DNA of 64,000 nt from Locusta migratoria (lineage: Eukaryota > Arthropoda > Insecta > Orthoptera > Acrididae), in contig CM048745.1 of assembly GCA_026315105.1 (NCBI GenBank), positions 759,267,006 through 759,331,005 on the forward strand, read 5' to 3'. How positions within the stretch are numbered: the stretch's first letter is position 1; every line of letters starts with the position of its first letter. Below the pieces are notes generated by a model. It ran no database searches, was not told the origin of the DNA, and worked only from the letters and a program-made list of their open reading frames with translations. The translations under genes and the position numbers were made by a program. Shown here piece by piece: positions 1 through 10,899 of the stretch.

Positions 1-81
1 TCGATGGTCAGATGCCGAAGCATTTCAGTTGACAATCACATTTTCAGCGTTGCCTGCTACGGCATGGTCTAAAGATTGTAT

Positions 82-245
82 TACAAATGTTTGTATAGCT
101 TATGGGACTTAACTACAGGGTAATCAGTCCCTAAAATTACAAACTAGCTAATACTAAGGACGGCACAAATACCCATGCCCGAGGGGGAATTCGAACCCCC
201 GACCGTAGTAGCCGTGCGGACCGTGACTCGGCCACCGCGGCCGGC
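82..245 (-). repeat. tRNA-derived SINE, family S1
   Basis: Reverse-oriented copy of the dominant SINE of this window, called S1 here. On the minus strand it has a tRNA-like head with an RNA polymerase III B-box (GGGTTCGAAT type), then a body and a tail containing aagtcccataag and acaaatgtttg-type sequence. The 5' head reads gccggccgcggtggcc. This copy lacks about 17 bp in the anticodon-arm region found in other copies. S1 has no coding capacity and would depend on a LINE for movement; which LINE is not shown. Confidence 0.9.
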
Positions 246-753
246 CATCTATTGTTCCAAAGCCACTTTCAACTTGTAACGGGCTAAAAGACACATGAAG
301 GACGTCGTAAACTTTGACAGACGATTTATTTGAAAAAATAAAATATAAAAAGTGTTAGCTTATCTTGAAATACGAGTACGTGCAGCCAAATTCATCACTC
401 CGTTGCCAGTGAACCTGTCATCCATGTGATTTTTCCACTTTAGTTTAGCTGACAGGGATGCAATGAGTTCGCGCCAGTTTCAGTACCATTCAATTACTTC
501 TTTGCCTGTCAGCCTCAGCCGTCGCTGACTTTCTGTTGCTCAAATTATAGAATACCGGTTATCTGCACGAACACTGTTGTTACAATCTCAAGGAAGAGCA
601 TGCATAGATTTCAGAGTCTCAATCCACATTTCAATTGCGTAATTTTAGGAATGCTGTTACTAATTGCAGTTCAGCTCGTATTTACATAATATTCTCTGTA
701 ATTTTACTTTGTCGGAGTGATTTTAAACGGAAAAAGTTTCGTACGAAGTTTCT
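246..753. other. No recognised feature
   Basis: AT-rich single-copy-looking DNA between two SINEs. No reading frame, terminal repeat or tRNA-like motif was recognised. Confidence 0.4.
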
Positions 754-956
754 TAGCCGCGTCGGAATAGTCGTGCGAACTGAGGCTCCCTGCTGCGGTG
801 TTCGCGCGACCATTCGCCGTGGAGGTTCGAGTCCTCCCTCGAGCATGGGTATATGTGTTCTCCTTAGGTTAGTTTAATTTATTTTAAGTAGTTTGTAAGC
901 TAGGGACTAATAACAAAGCAGTTAAGTACCATAGATTTACAAACATTTGAATATTT
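754..956 (+). repeat. tRNA-derived SINE, S1 variant
   Basis: Forward S1 copy of the subtype with head gccgcg...tagtcgtgcg and B-box ggaggttcgagtcctcc (near 823). The tail gcagttaagtaccatag and acaaacatttgaatat is diverged from the common tail, so this is an older copy. A spurious open frame runs through the tRNA head. Confidence 0.8.
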
Positions 957-1816
957 TCGAAGTTTCTTTCAGAGACGATAATGTATGGTTGGAATGTTAC
1001 CCAATCGACCGTGTTAACTTCGTTTACTTAATTTTATTGTCAGAGGTAGCATATCAATCTTAACTTTCACAACTAATTTGAAATTGTAGGCATCATATCA
1101 TCGGGAATGATGACTGCATGTCTACGTTTTCTTCTCTGCGTTTTTATAGGCTTTTTACTACCACTTGCAAATCGTTTACCATGTAATCTTTTGTTATTAG
1201 AAAGTTGTCTTTTCTGGAAAATGAGTTCATGAAATTCGGTGTATGAGATGAAACTGAAATTGAAAACAAACATTATGTGCCGTAATTTCCGTTGTTTTGT
1301 ATTTCATATCTTCTTTAAAATACTTCTAGGCGTCGATTGTAATTTCAGTTGAACAACTGTAGTTCATAATTGGTTACTTTTATCATTTCTCAAGATTATT
1401 AATAAAGGCATTTCGCAAGTGCCGCTTAAAAATGGCTAATAGTTGGAGCTTTGAAGGTTTAATATACAAAGGTAATAGTATGTACCTGCGGACACAGTGC
1501 GAAGTGAATCCGAATGTTGTGGAACTGCTAACTTGGCTGTATTTTGTAGGCATCTTACGGTATTAATTTAATTCGATAAGAAACACACATAATCAATTAT
1601 TTGATATGATGTGAATGCTCTGTAAAAAGTAGCTCACATAGCCCCTGCAAAGAATTCCACATTGAAAATATTCTCTTCACTAGCATATATCGCAAATATT
1701 AATCTTTAAAGGGACCTGGACATGAACTGGCTGCGTTTTCATACCTTGCTTTCGGCGCACAGTACTATTGATTTACAATGCGGAGGAAGTTGCGATTTTG
1801 CACCAACACTGAATGA
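957..1816. other. No recognised feature
   Basis: AT-rich DNA. A 66-codon minus-strand frame (1073-1273) encodes a lysine/arginine-rich peptide that I do not recognise and that shows no splice or promoter context. Confidence 0.4.
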
Positions 1817-2017
1817 AAAAATGTTCAAATATTTGTAAATCTATTCGACCAAACTGCGTGGTCATCAGTCCGTAGCTTACAAACTACTTAAACCTAGGTA
1901 AACTAACCTAAGGACAACACACACAACCATGCCCCAGGGAGGACTCGAACCTCCACGGCGAGCAACCGCACGCTCCGCAGCGAGACGCTTTAGACCGCAC
2001 GGCTACTCCACCGCGGC
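1817..2017 (-). repeat. S1 SINE with 12-bp target-site duplication
   Basis: Full-length reverse S1 copy with B-box (minus strand) ggaggttcgagtcctcc. It is bracketed by a perfect 12-bp direct repeat aacactgaatga at 1805-1816 and 2018-2029, the expected footprint of target-primed insertion. The tail lies at 1817 and the head (ccgcggc) at 2017, confirming orientation. Confidence 0.93.
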
Positions 2018-2463
2018 AACACTGAATGACACTAACTCAAGCTGCAACAGGAAATTTATTTAAACATCTGTTACAGTTTTATAGATGTTTTAATGATACA
2101 CATTAGCATTGTGGAACCATTTTATGCTGCATCGTCAGTCTAATAACATGTGGACTGCTGTCAACATTATTAGGAACACATGATGACCCTTGTTTCGTAG
2201 TTTGGAATATACATGAGGAAATAGAAAAGCCCTTATTACATTTCATTATTATTTTATCTCAAAATTACCGTTAAAATATATACAGTATGACAAACATAGA
2301 TCATTTCTGCAATGTATTAGGCATAATACGAAGATATTGTCCAATTCATCAATTAGGAGAAATTTGGTGAGCATAGCTAAAATAATTATGAAGATGAACC
2401 TAATATTCTGAAAATGTAGTTTCGAGAAAATGAGAAAAGAATGCTCACAGTGTTTTTGACTCA

Positions 2464-2925
2464 TCATATATTACAGAACATTCCACTGGCATAATCTAGC
2501 TGGCCAGCAGCTTCTTTATACTCTTCAGAGTTCTTCGGGAGTCTTTTCCTTACTCTGCACTCTTTAGTGGTGTCTTCCGCAGCCCTTTCAGCTTCAACTA
2601 GTTGCTGACGATCTATGGCAGTCGGAACAGCTATTATATTACTTCCTGGTTGGATGCCTTGTTTGTCCATTACTTTTGTCATACTAATTACACCATGATT
2701 GAAACAGATAGTAGCTTGCATCACACCTGTCCATCGAACGAACACTGTATTGGGTACTGGATGCCACACGCAGCTGTAGAAACTCTCATTAGGATTTTGT
2801 GTACGCCCATGTAGCCATTTGTTAATTTTTTTAACTGCATGGTCCCTGTATATTGCCTTTATTGTTTCCATGACTGTGGCAGGCGTGGAATGTTTGTGGT
2901 GATATTTCTTGCCTCAAGCATCGGC
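2464..2925 (-). pseudogene. Mutator-like transposase, C-terminal fragment
   Basis: The minus strand encodes about 135 residues open from 2871 to 2464, and the similarity seems to continue upstream through one in-frame stop to about 2925. Recognisable pieces, in order, are GKKYHHKHSTPATVM (upstream of and overlapping the open frame's start, after the stop), a LHGRTQNPNESF motif, CVWHPVP, an ATICFNHG segment, and a basic KECRVRKRLPK stretch near the end. From memory this order matches the C-terminal part of a Mutator-like (MULE-type) transposase family common in arthropods, usually annotated as an uncharacterised protein with a mutator-like domain. The N-terminal catalytic part is absent. The Tc1 element at 2948 begins about 20 bp upstream of the recognisable part and may have cut the element. 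Family assignment is inference. Confidence 0.6.
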
Positions 2926-2947
2926 ATTGACAGCGTGCAGACATTTA

Positions 2948-4326
2948 TTGCTGGCCATTAAAATTGCTACACCACGAAGATGACGTGCTACAGACGCGAA
3001 ATTTAACCGATAGGAGGAAGATGCTGTGATATGCAAATGATTAGCTTTTCAGAGCATTCGGACAAGATTGGCACCGATGGTGACACCTACAACGTTCGCA
3101 CATGAGGAATGTTTCCAACCGATTTCTCATACACAAACAGCAGTTGACCGGCGTTGCCTGGTGATACGTTGTTGTGATGACTCGTGTACGGAGGAGAAAT
3201 GGGTAGCATCACACTTCTGGCTGATAAAGGTCGTATTGTAGCCTATAGCGATAGTAGTTTATCATATCGCGACAATGCTGTTCGAGTTAGTCGCGATACA
3301 GTAACTGTTAGCAGAATATGGAATCGGTGGGTTCAGGAGGGCAATACGGAACGCCCTGCTGGATCCCAACGGCCTCGTATCACTAGCAGTGGAGATGACA
3401 GGCATCTGATGCGCATGGATGTAACGGATCGTGCCGCCATGTCTCGTTTCCTGAGTCAACAGATGGGGACGTTTGGAAGACAACAACCATCTGCACAAAC
3501 AGTTCGACGACGTTTGCAGCAGTATGTACTTATCAGCTGGTGTGCCCTTGACGCTGCATCACAAACAAGAGCGCTTGCGATGGTGTACGCAACGACGAAA
3601 GGTGTATGAACGGCAAAACATCATTTTTTCCGGTGAACCCAGGTTCTGTTTACAGCATTATGATGGTCGCATCTGTGTTTGGCGACATCGCGGTGAACGC
3701 ACAATGGAAGCGTGTATTCTTCATTGCCATACTGTCGTATCACCCGGCGTGATGGTATGGGTTGCTATTGGTTACACGTCTCGGTCACCTCTTGCTCGCA
3801 TCGACGGCACTTTGAACAGTTATATTTCAGATGTGTTATGACTCGTGGCTCTACCCTTTATTCGATCCCTGCGAAACCCTAAATTTCAGCAGGATAATGC
3901 ATAACCACATGTTGCAGGTCCTTTACGGGCCTTCCTGAATACGAAAAATGTTCGACTGCTGCCCTGGCCAGCACATTTTCCATATCTCTTACCAATTGAA
4001 AACATCTGGTCAATGGTGGCCGAGCAACTGACTCGGCACAATACGCCATCAATATTCTTGATGAACTGTGGTATCGTGTTGAAACTGAATGGGCATCTGT
4101 ACCTGCACACACCATCCAAGCTCTGTTTGACTCAATGCCCAGCCGTATCAAGGCCGTTATTACGACCAGAGGTGGTTGTTCTGGGTACTGATTTAGCCGG
4201 ATCTATGCATCCAAATTGCGTGAAAATGTAATGATATGTCAGTTCCAGTATAATATATTTGTCCAATGAATACCCGTTTATCGTCTGCATTTCTTCTTGG
4301 TGTAGTAAATTTAATGGCCAGTAGTG
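2948..4326 (+). mobile_element. Tc1-like transposon, family T1 copy 1
   Basis: About 1.38-kb element bounded by inverted ends: ctggccattaaaattgct near 2951 and its complement (atttaatggccagtagtg) near 4309-4326, with TA at 2946-2947 and 4327-4328 as the expected TA target duplication. The left end has lost about 2 bp relative to the complete end at 61961. It carries a broken transposase (separate entry). Two more copies of T1 lie in this window, one with an internal deletion and one without its right end. Confidence 0.88.
3177..4191 (+). pseudogene. Tc1-family transposase, frameshifted
   Basis: DDE transposase for cut-and-paste movement, broken. An N-terminal helix-turn-helix region is readable (VTVSRIWNRWVQEGNTER, about 3301-3354), followed by a second DNA-binding region (QTVRRRLQQ, near 3499). 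The frame shifts near 3530 and continues as QERLRWCTQRR...CLQHYDGRICVWRHRGERT. The position of the first catalytic Asp (usually FSDES) reads FSGEP, so Asp is replaced by Gly (near 3632). The second Asp is kept in FQQDNA (near 3889-3897) but is followed by a stop. The Glu is kept in PIENIWSMVAEQL (about 3992-4030). The natural start frame also meets a stop after nine codons (near 3204). Not functional. Confidence 0.85.
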
Positions 4327-4639
4327 TATTAAGTATTTAAAAGTAAATAAACCATATATTTTAGGAAAAGGGAAAAATTTGTCTTTCAGATGGTGGCATT
4401 TTTTTCGGTTTATCAGTCATTTTGACGTCCAGGCAATAGTATTTCGTTGCCAGGACGGCTGCACTCACTGCTAACAACTATGTGTCGAGATGGCGCGAAA
4501 TGTAAAGGACGAAGTGAACAGTTGGTGGTGAGCGCAACCGGCATTCAGTAGTCCGAACATTACTGCAGGCAAGGTGATGGTCCTAAATTCCACCCTAGCC
4601 ACCTTATTTTTTACATTCTTGGACAGCTTTTGAAGATTC

Positions 4640-5020
4640 TGACCCACTGTGCGGTGGCCGTGGCGCGCCCGTCGCCGGCACTGTGCGGCCTGTCTCGCGG
4701 CTCGGCCGGTGCTCGGCCTCGCGTCCGGGTCGCGACCCCCGGCCCCTCTGTGCGGGGCCCGCCCGCCTCACGGCCGCCCACCGCCGACCTCAGCGCCGGC
4801 CACGGCCGCCTCCCACACTCGAGGCAGCCCAGCGCTCCATCTCCCAACATCTGCCGGCGGTGCGCCTGTACCTACGGCGCTAACCTTGTATGCGGAAGTA
4901 CGGCGGACGCAAACAGCGGCACAAGCACAGACACAGAATCTTACCATCAGCCACAGATAATGGCACAAAACTCACAGTCCACACTCTAGTGACACAAAAA
5001 AAAAAAAAAAAAAAAAAAAT
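4640..5020. other. GC-rich island ending in poly(A)
   Basis: About 260 bp of very GC- and CpG-rich DNA (4640-4900), then lower-GC sequence that runs into a poly(A) tract at about 4997-5020. Open frames on both strands here follow from the base composition, and none shows a recognisable domain. The poly(A) end could mean a retroposed GC-rich transcript. A regulatory CpG island next to an unrelated A-tract is equally possible. Confidence 0.5.
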
Positions 5021-5117
5021 CAGTTAAAAATTAGGTGTTAAAATTGTAAGAGTCTGAATGAAAGTCCTTGGACCACTTGAACTGTTATTTTTATTGGAGT
5101 CGTGAAGACCCGCACAA

Positions 5118-5152
5118 CCGGTTTCGCAACCTACAGTTGCATCTTCAGGCGC
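5118..5152. repeat. Motif 'accggtttcg ... catcttcagg'
   Basis: Short dispersed motif: aaccggtttcg followed about 10 bp later by gttgcatcttcagg. Related motifs (tttcggtcat...gatcatcttcag at 54695, cgaaaccggttg at 57871, gaccgaaactgg at 60729) recur in inverted-repeat elements here. The flanks at 5020-5775 otherwise hold nothing recognised. Confidence 0.5.
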
Positions 5153-5775
5153 TTTTTTAAAGTTTTCCATATAAGTGATGGATAACGGGGTTAATGGTTA
5201 GGTGGTACCGCAAGCACCTTGGTCCTTTTCGTCAAAAAGATTAAAAAGTAGTCTACTGTGCGGTTCTTGTCATTTTTTGTTAAAAGAATAGAAAAGTCGG
5301 CAATTGGTAAAATTTCTTTGGCCTGTGACAAAAAGCGACGTGATGGATAACCAGATTGTTGTCGGTGTTGTAAGGATCATCAGATCCATCAAGGTGATCA
5401 AAAAGGTGCATATTCGTGCTGGGCGGAAGTGCAAATACAACCGAAGAGACGGATCACCCTGTGTATGGGTCGCCAGTTGGCCTCAGTCTAGTGTGAAAGT
5501 CTCTTAAACATGTATAAATATATTTAGCTGTGGTTGCCCGTCATACAAAGTTCTTTACAAAAAATCAGACACACAAGCATACCTAATACCCTAGGATAAC
5601 ACATACCTTTATAAAACACTTTGTTAGGTGTATTATTAGAAATAGTCATAGTAACATATAGTCGCAGGAATAATTAGACACGCAGAGAACATTAGGGAAC
5701 AGCGAACCAAGAATGCAAGGGCTCGGCGTGTCTTCCGAGGTTTTCACTATCTACTACCATATCTGGAGGAAACTG

Positions 5776-5973
5776 AACCGCGCGGGAGTAGCTGAGCGGT
5801 CTGGAGCGCCACGTAGCGGATCGCGCTACCTCACGCGTCGGAGGTTCGAATCCTCCCGCAGGCATGGATGTTTGTGTTGTCTTTAGTATAAGTTAGTTCA
5901 TAAGTAGTTTGTAAGATTAAGGACTGATGACACCGCAGTTAAGTCCCATAAACTTAACAAACATTTGAACATG
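5776..5973 (+). repeat. tRNA-derived SINE, S1
   Basis: Forward S1 copy. Head ccgcgcgggagtagctgagc, B-box ggaggttcgaatcctcc (near 5841), and the full tail aagtcccataaacttaac...acatttgaacat to about 5973. Confidence 0.9.
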
Positions 5974-6293
5974 TTGGGAAACAGATATTTTACGCTCTTA
6001 AGGAGTGTTGTGACACCGTGCTGAATGAAAAGACAGAATTGTCCAAAGAGCATTTTTGTCCCATTTCAGTAATGTCCTCCTTTCGAAATTAATCCGTTTA
6101 TTTACCATTAGAAATGGGTTACCCATTAAGCAGGACCGATGGCAGAAATATTTTTGAATGCATATGAGACGGCTGTTTTAAATGTCAATGTTAAGCACAA
6201 AGGTAAAATTCACTTGTACAGAAGGTATGTTGACGATATACTTTTAGTATAGCAGTGTTCTGAGGAAGAAATAACTGATTAAAAAAAAAAAAA

Positions 6294-6394
6294 GTTTAGA
6301 TGTTTGTTAAGCTTAAGGGACTTAACTACGGTGTCATCAGTCCTTAAAATTACACACTACTTATGAACTACCTTATACTAAAGACGGCACAAAC
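6294..6394 (-). repeat. S1 SINE tail fragment (a)
   Basis: Only the tail half of an S1 copy in reverse orientation (gtttgttaagcttaaggg ... aagacggcacaaac). It is truncated before the tRNA-like head and preceded by an A-rich run (about 6281-6293). Confidence 0.8.
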
Positions 6395-6506
6395 AATGTT
6401 CAAATGTTTGTAAAACTATACGACCAAACTGATATGATCATTCCCTAGACTTAAAAATTACTTAAACTAAGGACAAGACGTATACACCCATGTCTGAGAG
6501 AGGATG
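6395..6506 (-). repeat. S1 SINE tail fragment (b)
   Basis: Second, more diverged S1 tail in the same orientation, starting directly where the first stops (aatgttcaaatgtttgtaa). It ends at catgtctgagagagga, just before the B-box. Its subtype differs from fragment (a) (ccaaactg...ggacaagac), so this is a second insertion and not a tandem duplication. Confidence 0.75.
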
Positions 6507-6619
6507 TTTTTGATAAACTAAATGCTGTTTTGTTTACCAATCCAACAATTTCTGAAATAAGAAATAGTTCAATACGAACAGTAGTGTAAGTTGCGAATTT
6601 TTATTTCATTAATAAGTAT

Positions 6620-6850
6620 GTTTTTTTTTTGGGGGGGGGGGAAGAGGGGGGGGGGGGGGGTAAATCCTCCGGTTCAAAAAAGGTATTTATTGCACAGAAA
6701 CGGGTGGTTCGATCAGTATTTGAAATAAGCTCGTGTACCTTCCGTCGAGCGATGTTTAGTTTCCTAGGATTTATGATATTGCTTTCTCAGTGTATATCTT
6801 CTTTAATGTCGTATTTATCTAGTTGTCAGCTTTCGTTCAGTTAATACGAA
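6620..6850 (+). repeat. Poly(G) tract and LINE B C-terminal scrap
   Basis: T10 then G-rich homopolymer (6620-6660, G10 and G15 runs). Immediately after, the plus strand encodes KVFIAQKRVVRSVF, which matches the region downstream of the RT thumb in the LINE at 32.9 kb (KEVFIAQKRVIRII). Only about 40 residues are recognisable. Confidence 0.5.
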
Positions 6851-7234
6851 ATAGAAATCGAACATGCGTTTGGATCACCTTGAACATTGTGCCGAACGGT
6901 GTGCAGTATTCTGCTGCATCCGTTATGAATTAACTGCCACAACAATTCCAGAAGCATTTTCAACGCTAATCTAAAATGTTTCATCTTGGTTCAGCCTTTC
7001 TACTCTGTCAACGAATTATTGGAATTTTTTTAAAGGCTAATTTCTCTGCTACATTGTTGGTTCTTTTGACTTAATCTTCGGTCCGTCGTCTGCATAGGAT
7101 TGCTATATGTTTCACTTTATCAATTACTACTCGTTTCTTACAATCGTACTGACTCTTTCCATGGCAAGGGAGACTTACTACTCAGTTCGGTCCTGGGTAA
7201 GTCTATAAATAAATAAATATTGAATCTAACCTAA
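6851..7234. other. No recognised feature
   Basis: AT-rich DNA with no motif or frame that I recognise. Confidence 0.35.
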
Positions 7235-7443
7235 ATTTCACAGACGTAGAAGAAAAGATAAATGGAGTAGTCGCTTATGAAAATGACTTGCTGGTTGTTG
7301 TTTCAGCAAACAGCAGATCCAAGGTAGACGAGAAAAACTGGAAGTAGTCGTAGAGACCAATATGAAATACAACGACCATTGGTGGGACAGAAATGACCGA
7401 CCTACCGCAGAGACAGAAGCCAAGCCAGAAACATTCTGCATCA
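7235..7443 (+). pseudogene. LINE RT fragment (YxDD box)
   Basis: Plus-strand translation VEEKINGVVAYENDLLVVVSANSRSKVDEK resembles the VxAYADDLLVLVSANSRRE region of R1/LOA-type non-LTR reverse transcriptases. The catalytic box is damaged (YEND for YADD). The fragment is under 70 residues and is followed directly by a SINE. Confidence 0.5.
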
Positions 7444-7620
7444 AATCAAATGTTTGTAGAGCTAACTTCAGTAGTCATCGATCCCTAAAAGTGCAAACAA
7501 CTGAAACTGACTTATTCTAAGAACAACACACACACTCATGTCTTGGACAGGACTCGAAACTCTGACGTGGAACCGCAACTCGCTCCACACTAAGGCGTCT
7601 TACAGCGCACGCCTATTCCC
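7444..7620 (-). repeat. S1 SINE, diverged
   Basis: Reverse S1 copy, strongly diverged: tail at atcaaatgtttgtagagct, B-box region acaggactcgaaactctga. The head is poorly conserved. This is an old insertion at the edge of a LINE scrap. Confidence 0.7.
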
Positions 7621-7751
7621 TTCAGCGATATATGGGTTTCTGTCAACGTTTAAGGATTATACGTTTCTTGAACAGTCGACTAACATAATGCTTCGTCCTT
7701 CGTATATCTTGCGAATGACCTTGAAAATAGAACTGGAGGGAAGTGAGCCCG

Positions 7752-7754
<3 letters not shown>

Positions 7755-7785
<31 letters not shown>
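7755..7785. repeat. (TA)n microsatellite
   Basis: About 15 perfect TA units. A spurious frame translates through it as repeated Ile-Tyr. Confidence 0.95.
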
Positions 7786-7789
<4 letters not shown>

Positions 7790-8489
7790 TTTTTATTTCC
7801 GGGAGCCGTAAGTGACTGGAACAGGAACAGAGGAGGTGGTATACTACATACCCTTTGGCACAGACCAAGTGATGGGTTATCGAGTATGGAAGTAGATGTA
7901 CACATTTAGATAATGGATTCTTAAGGCTGATTCAGCAAGGAAGGTTATATTGATCCATAGCTGTGGCCAGCAACAATTCTTAATAACTTTTTTATAAATT
8001 TGAGTAAAAATGTATGGGTTGCTAAAACTGCCTTTATTTAAAACGTCGTTTCAGTATCTGTTTCGTAAGTTCGAAGATTTTTAGACCTGATACTGAAATG
8101 ACTTCGTAAATAATGATGGTTTTATCAATATAGACGGTTTTACTCGCATTCACGAAAGAAATTGATTGCGGATTGATACAGGAAATTAGTTTTCTTCCTG
8201 AAAATGTTTATCGATAACGCTCTTGTGTGTCCGAACCGATAATTGTATTTCGCGTAAAAGAGAAACTTCCAAGTTCTTGTTCGTACGTGGCTGATAGTGT
8301 TACCCTGCGACGAAGATCAATTATAAAAATTCAGCGTCTTACCTTTGCGTGTATGAATGTCGCACCACGCTTCCCTTTATTGATTTTCACTTATCCTGCT
8401 ATAAAGAGAAAACTTCGTATATTACGAAATTGCTACCGTTACAGCGACTATTTCGCAGGTAACCATTTGTAAAACTGTTCCGCGGTGGT

Positions 8490-8790
8490 GACATTTGTTA
8501 ATGCTGCTGTCGCACCCCTGCCGGTGTTAACCCCGCAGTAACGGTTACGGACGGCGGCAGTGCCGTGTCACGGTTTAAATAGCGTCCACGCGATCGACCC
8601 GGCCGGTAGCGGGAGAAAACGGAAAGCCACGCGCGGTTCTCGGAAGGCGATCGACCCGCCAAAATAGGACAGCTGTTTCAACAAACAGGCCGCATTGATG
8701 CCACTCGATACAGATCGCCGCGTAACAGCGGGGCCTCGGGAAATAACGGGCCCCGATCACAGGAATAGACGGCCGATAGGCGCCTCACTG
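8490..8790. other. GC/CpG-rich island
   Basis: About 300 bp of CpG-rich DNA inside AT-rich surroundings (for example gatcgacccggccggtagcg). No coding frame has a recognisable domain. Candidate regulatory or promoter-type island; function not shown. Flanks 7800-8490 and 8800-9120 hold nothing recognised. Confidence 0.5.
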
Positions 8791-9129
8791 CCGTCAGATA
8801 ATAGCACGCTGCATTATGCAGACGCAGGCAGGCTGCGTACTCCATTCTGTGCGGAAAAGTTCTTACCCAGCGTCACTTGTGTCACGAAATTAAAAGAGCC
8901 CGATGGACTGTTACATAAAAGAGCGATCAATATCCCCTATTCAGTACTTTATTTATAGGGATTTATTATAGACACGTTGAATTGGTTAACAATCTGAGAA
9001 TATCACCGTCCTCAACGACTTGCTAGTGGAAGTGTGTTACTGTTTCTCATCCCTGATTCGTCGTGACAAAGTACATTATGTGAATCAGAGGCTGATATCT
9101 GGTATTGGCAGAAAAAATTCTGTCAAATA

Positions 9130-9269
9130 CTTCAGCAGTTAATGTTATAAATACTTTATTACCAGTTTCGCCAACTAGTTGTTACGATCTCCAGACCATG
9201 GTGTCTGAGGATGGTAACAGGACTTACCTAAAGGTAGTAATAAAGAATTTACAACATTAATGGCTGAAG
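9130..9269. repeat. Small inverted-repeat element
   Basis: About 35-bp arms, cttcagcagttaatgttata at 9130 and the complement of tttacaacattaatggctga ending at 9269, pair over a loop containing accagtttcgcc and gtctgaggatgg. The tttcg.../gatg motif pair places it with the similar structures at 54.7 and 60.4 kb. Confidence 0.65.
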
Positions 9270-9434
9270 GCGTGTGTTGCTCTATTTAGAAGTGATTCCA
9301 CAGCCGTGTCCCATCGTCTTAGACAAGATGGACATAGTAATACTTATTGCAAATAACACTAAATTGGCTGCTAAATACCTTAGTCCCATTCTTCATCTCT
9401 CATTGTACACTACCAACGGTCAAATGACTGCTTC

Positions 9435-9634
9435 CTCGGCCGCGGTGGCCGAGGGGACTGATGCGCTCCAGTCACGGTCTGCACGGCCACTACGGTCGGG
9501 GGTTCGAATCCCCCCTCGGGAATAGATATTTGTGCCGTCCTTAGGATTAGCTAGTTCATAAGTAGTTTGTAAGTTTAGGGACTGATGACCCCGTAGTTAA
9601 GTCCCATAAGCTATACAAACATTTGAAACCTTTT
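9435..9634 (+). repeat. S1 SINE with 10-bp TSD
   Basis: Full-length forward S1 copy (head ctcggccgcggtggccgagg, B-box ggggttcgaatcccc). Perfect direct repeats tgactgcttc at 9425-9434 and 9635-9644 mark the insertion. It is close to the family consensus and so comparatively young. Confidence 0.95.
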
Positions 9635-9892
9635 TGACTGCTTCATAACTGTTCCCCACCCAGACACGCATACACTGCCCAGAACAATTAGGAAATTATG
9701 TGAGGTATGATTACAATATATCTATGGTAACGAATTAATTTGATATATTGGTTACCACTGTAATTTACATGTGAGATAGAACAATATTTTGCTGTCCCAA
9801 CTCTTTTCTTGAGCTTTACATGACGTTTACTTAGAGCTAGGCCCACGAGGCTACCATAGTAGTGAAAACGTCATTCCCGTTGCCCTGTAATA

Positions 9893-10830
9893 TGATGTAT
9901 GATTACCTCTGACGGCCAATACAGTTGCAGAACTGCATGGCATGGACAGTATAAGGTTATCAATCAGCTCTTCAGCGTTATTTCGCCATTCTTCCATGAG
10001 TACAATACCCAGCTCTACAACCGTTGTGGGAGGTGTTGGTCTGGCTGTAATACGTCTGCCAAGTGCATCCCAGACATGCTCAATTGGATTTAAGTCCGGC
10101 TAACAAGCTGGTCACTACATTCGTTCAATTCCCTCAGTTTTAACCATGTTGTCCACCAGAGCAGTTATGAAGTGGCGGCGTTATCGTCCACAAGACGGAA
10201 CCCAAATCCTACGAAACCATGGTAGGATACAAAAAAAGGTGGAAGGATCTCGTCTCTATATCTCTTAGCAGTCAAAGAGTTATTCTAAATGACATAGCGT
10301 TTCGTAGATCCGCCAATACTGACTCCAGCCCATACAATTTTTTGACCATCATGATGGTGCTTCCTGCACATAAGGATTGATACCTGTTACACATTCTCTT
10401 CACACAACTGGACGACGATTGCCCGCTTGAACACAAAATCTTGACATCTGTGAATAGAACTTTGGGCTATTCGTTACGACTCCAATCCTGATGTTTATCG
10501 TCCCAGTTTCTGCGGGCTAAATGATGCCATAGTTTTAATGGGACACACACAACAGAACTTCGAGCGTAGAGGTCACATTCCCGAAGGCGTTTACGGACGT
10601 TTCTGTTGATATTGCACGTCATGTTGCTGCTTGGAGGGTGCGTTGCAGCTGAGTTGCATTCTTCCTCCTGTCTCAAAGGAGTTTTAACCGGAGGAAACGG
10701 TCGTCTCTTGCTCATGTTACCCGTGTTCGACCTTGGCCTTGCCTTCTTTTGACAGTTCCTGTTTTCTGAAATCGCGTCCAGGTCCTGGGAATCACACTTT
10801 GGGTCACCAATAGCTGCAGCCACTTCGCTG
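9893..10830 (-). pseudogene. Tc1-like transposase, family T2 copy 1
   Basis: Minus-strand DDE transposase remnant of a family distinct from T1. In reading order: an N-terminal/linker region (PLKLWHHLARRNWDDKHQDW, about 10530-10480), a first-Asp region KVLFTD with the following residues changed (about 10465-10448), GVSIGG, a second Asp in LVDDNAA, and PDLNPIEHVWDAL carrying the catalytic Glu (about 10110-10070). The C-terminus is LMEEWR...LAVRGNH (about 10000-9895). Several stops and frameshifts break it. Inverted ends were not found, so element limits are unknown. It matches the plus-strand copy at 13.3-14.0 kb over the same regions. Confidence 0.75.
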
Positions 10831-10899
10831 TGTGCCTGTCTCTTCCAACCTTCTCATGGCTCTCCATGATATGGCTACGGTTACGTCTCGTTTTTGTAT

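Larger units (their letters stand above)
6060..6620 (+). pseudogene. Penelope-like reverse transcriptase remnant
   Basis: A short plus-strand stretch at about 6160-6275 reads NVKHKGKIHLYRRYVDDILLV, containing a YVDD polymerase box in the RYVDD context typical of Penelope-like RTs. Upstream sequence resembles the GLP...AEIFLNAYE region with frameshifts. After the SINE tails at 6294-6506 the frame appears to resume (VFDKLNAVLFTNPTISEI, near 6508). Assignment to Penelope-like elements rather than another RT group is inference from this motif alone. Confidence 0.5.

Noticed and set aside
4611..4989. Protein-coding gene in the GC-rich island (119 codons plus, overlapping frames on both strands)
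   Set aside because: Frames are open on both strands because GC-rich DNA has few stops. There is no domain and the Pro/Arg/Ala content tracks base composition.
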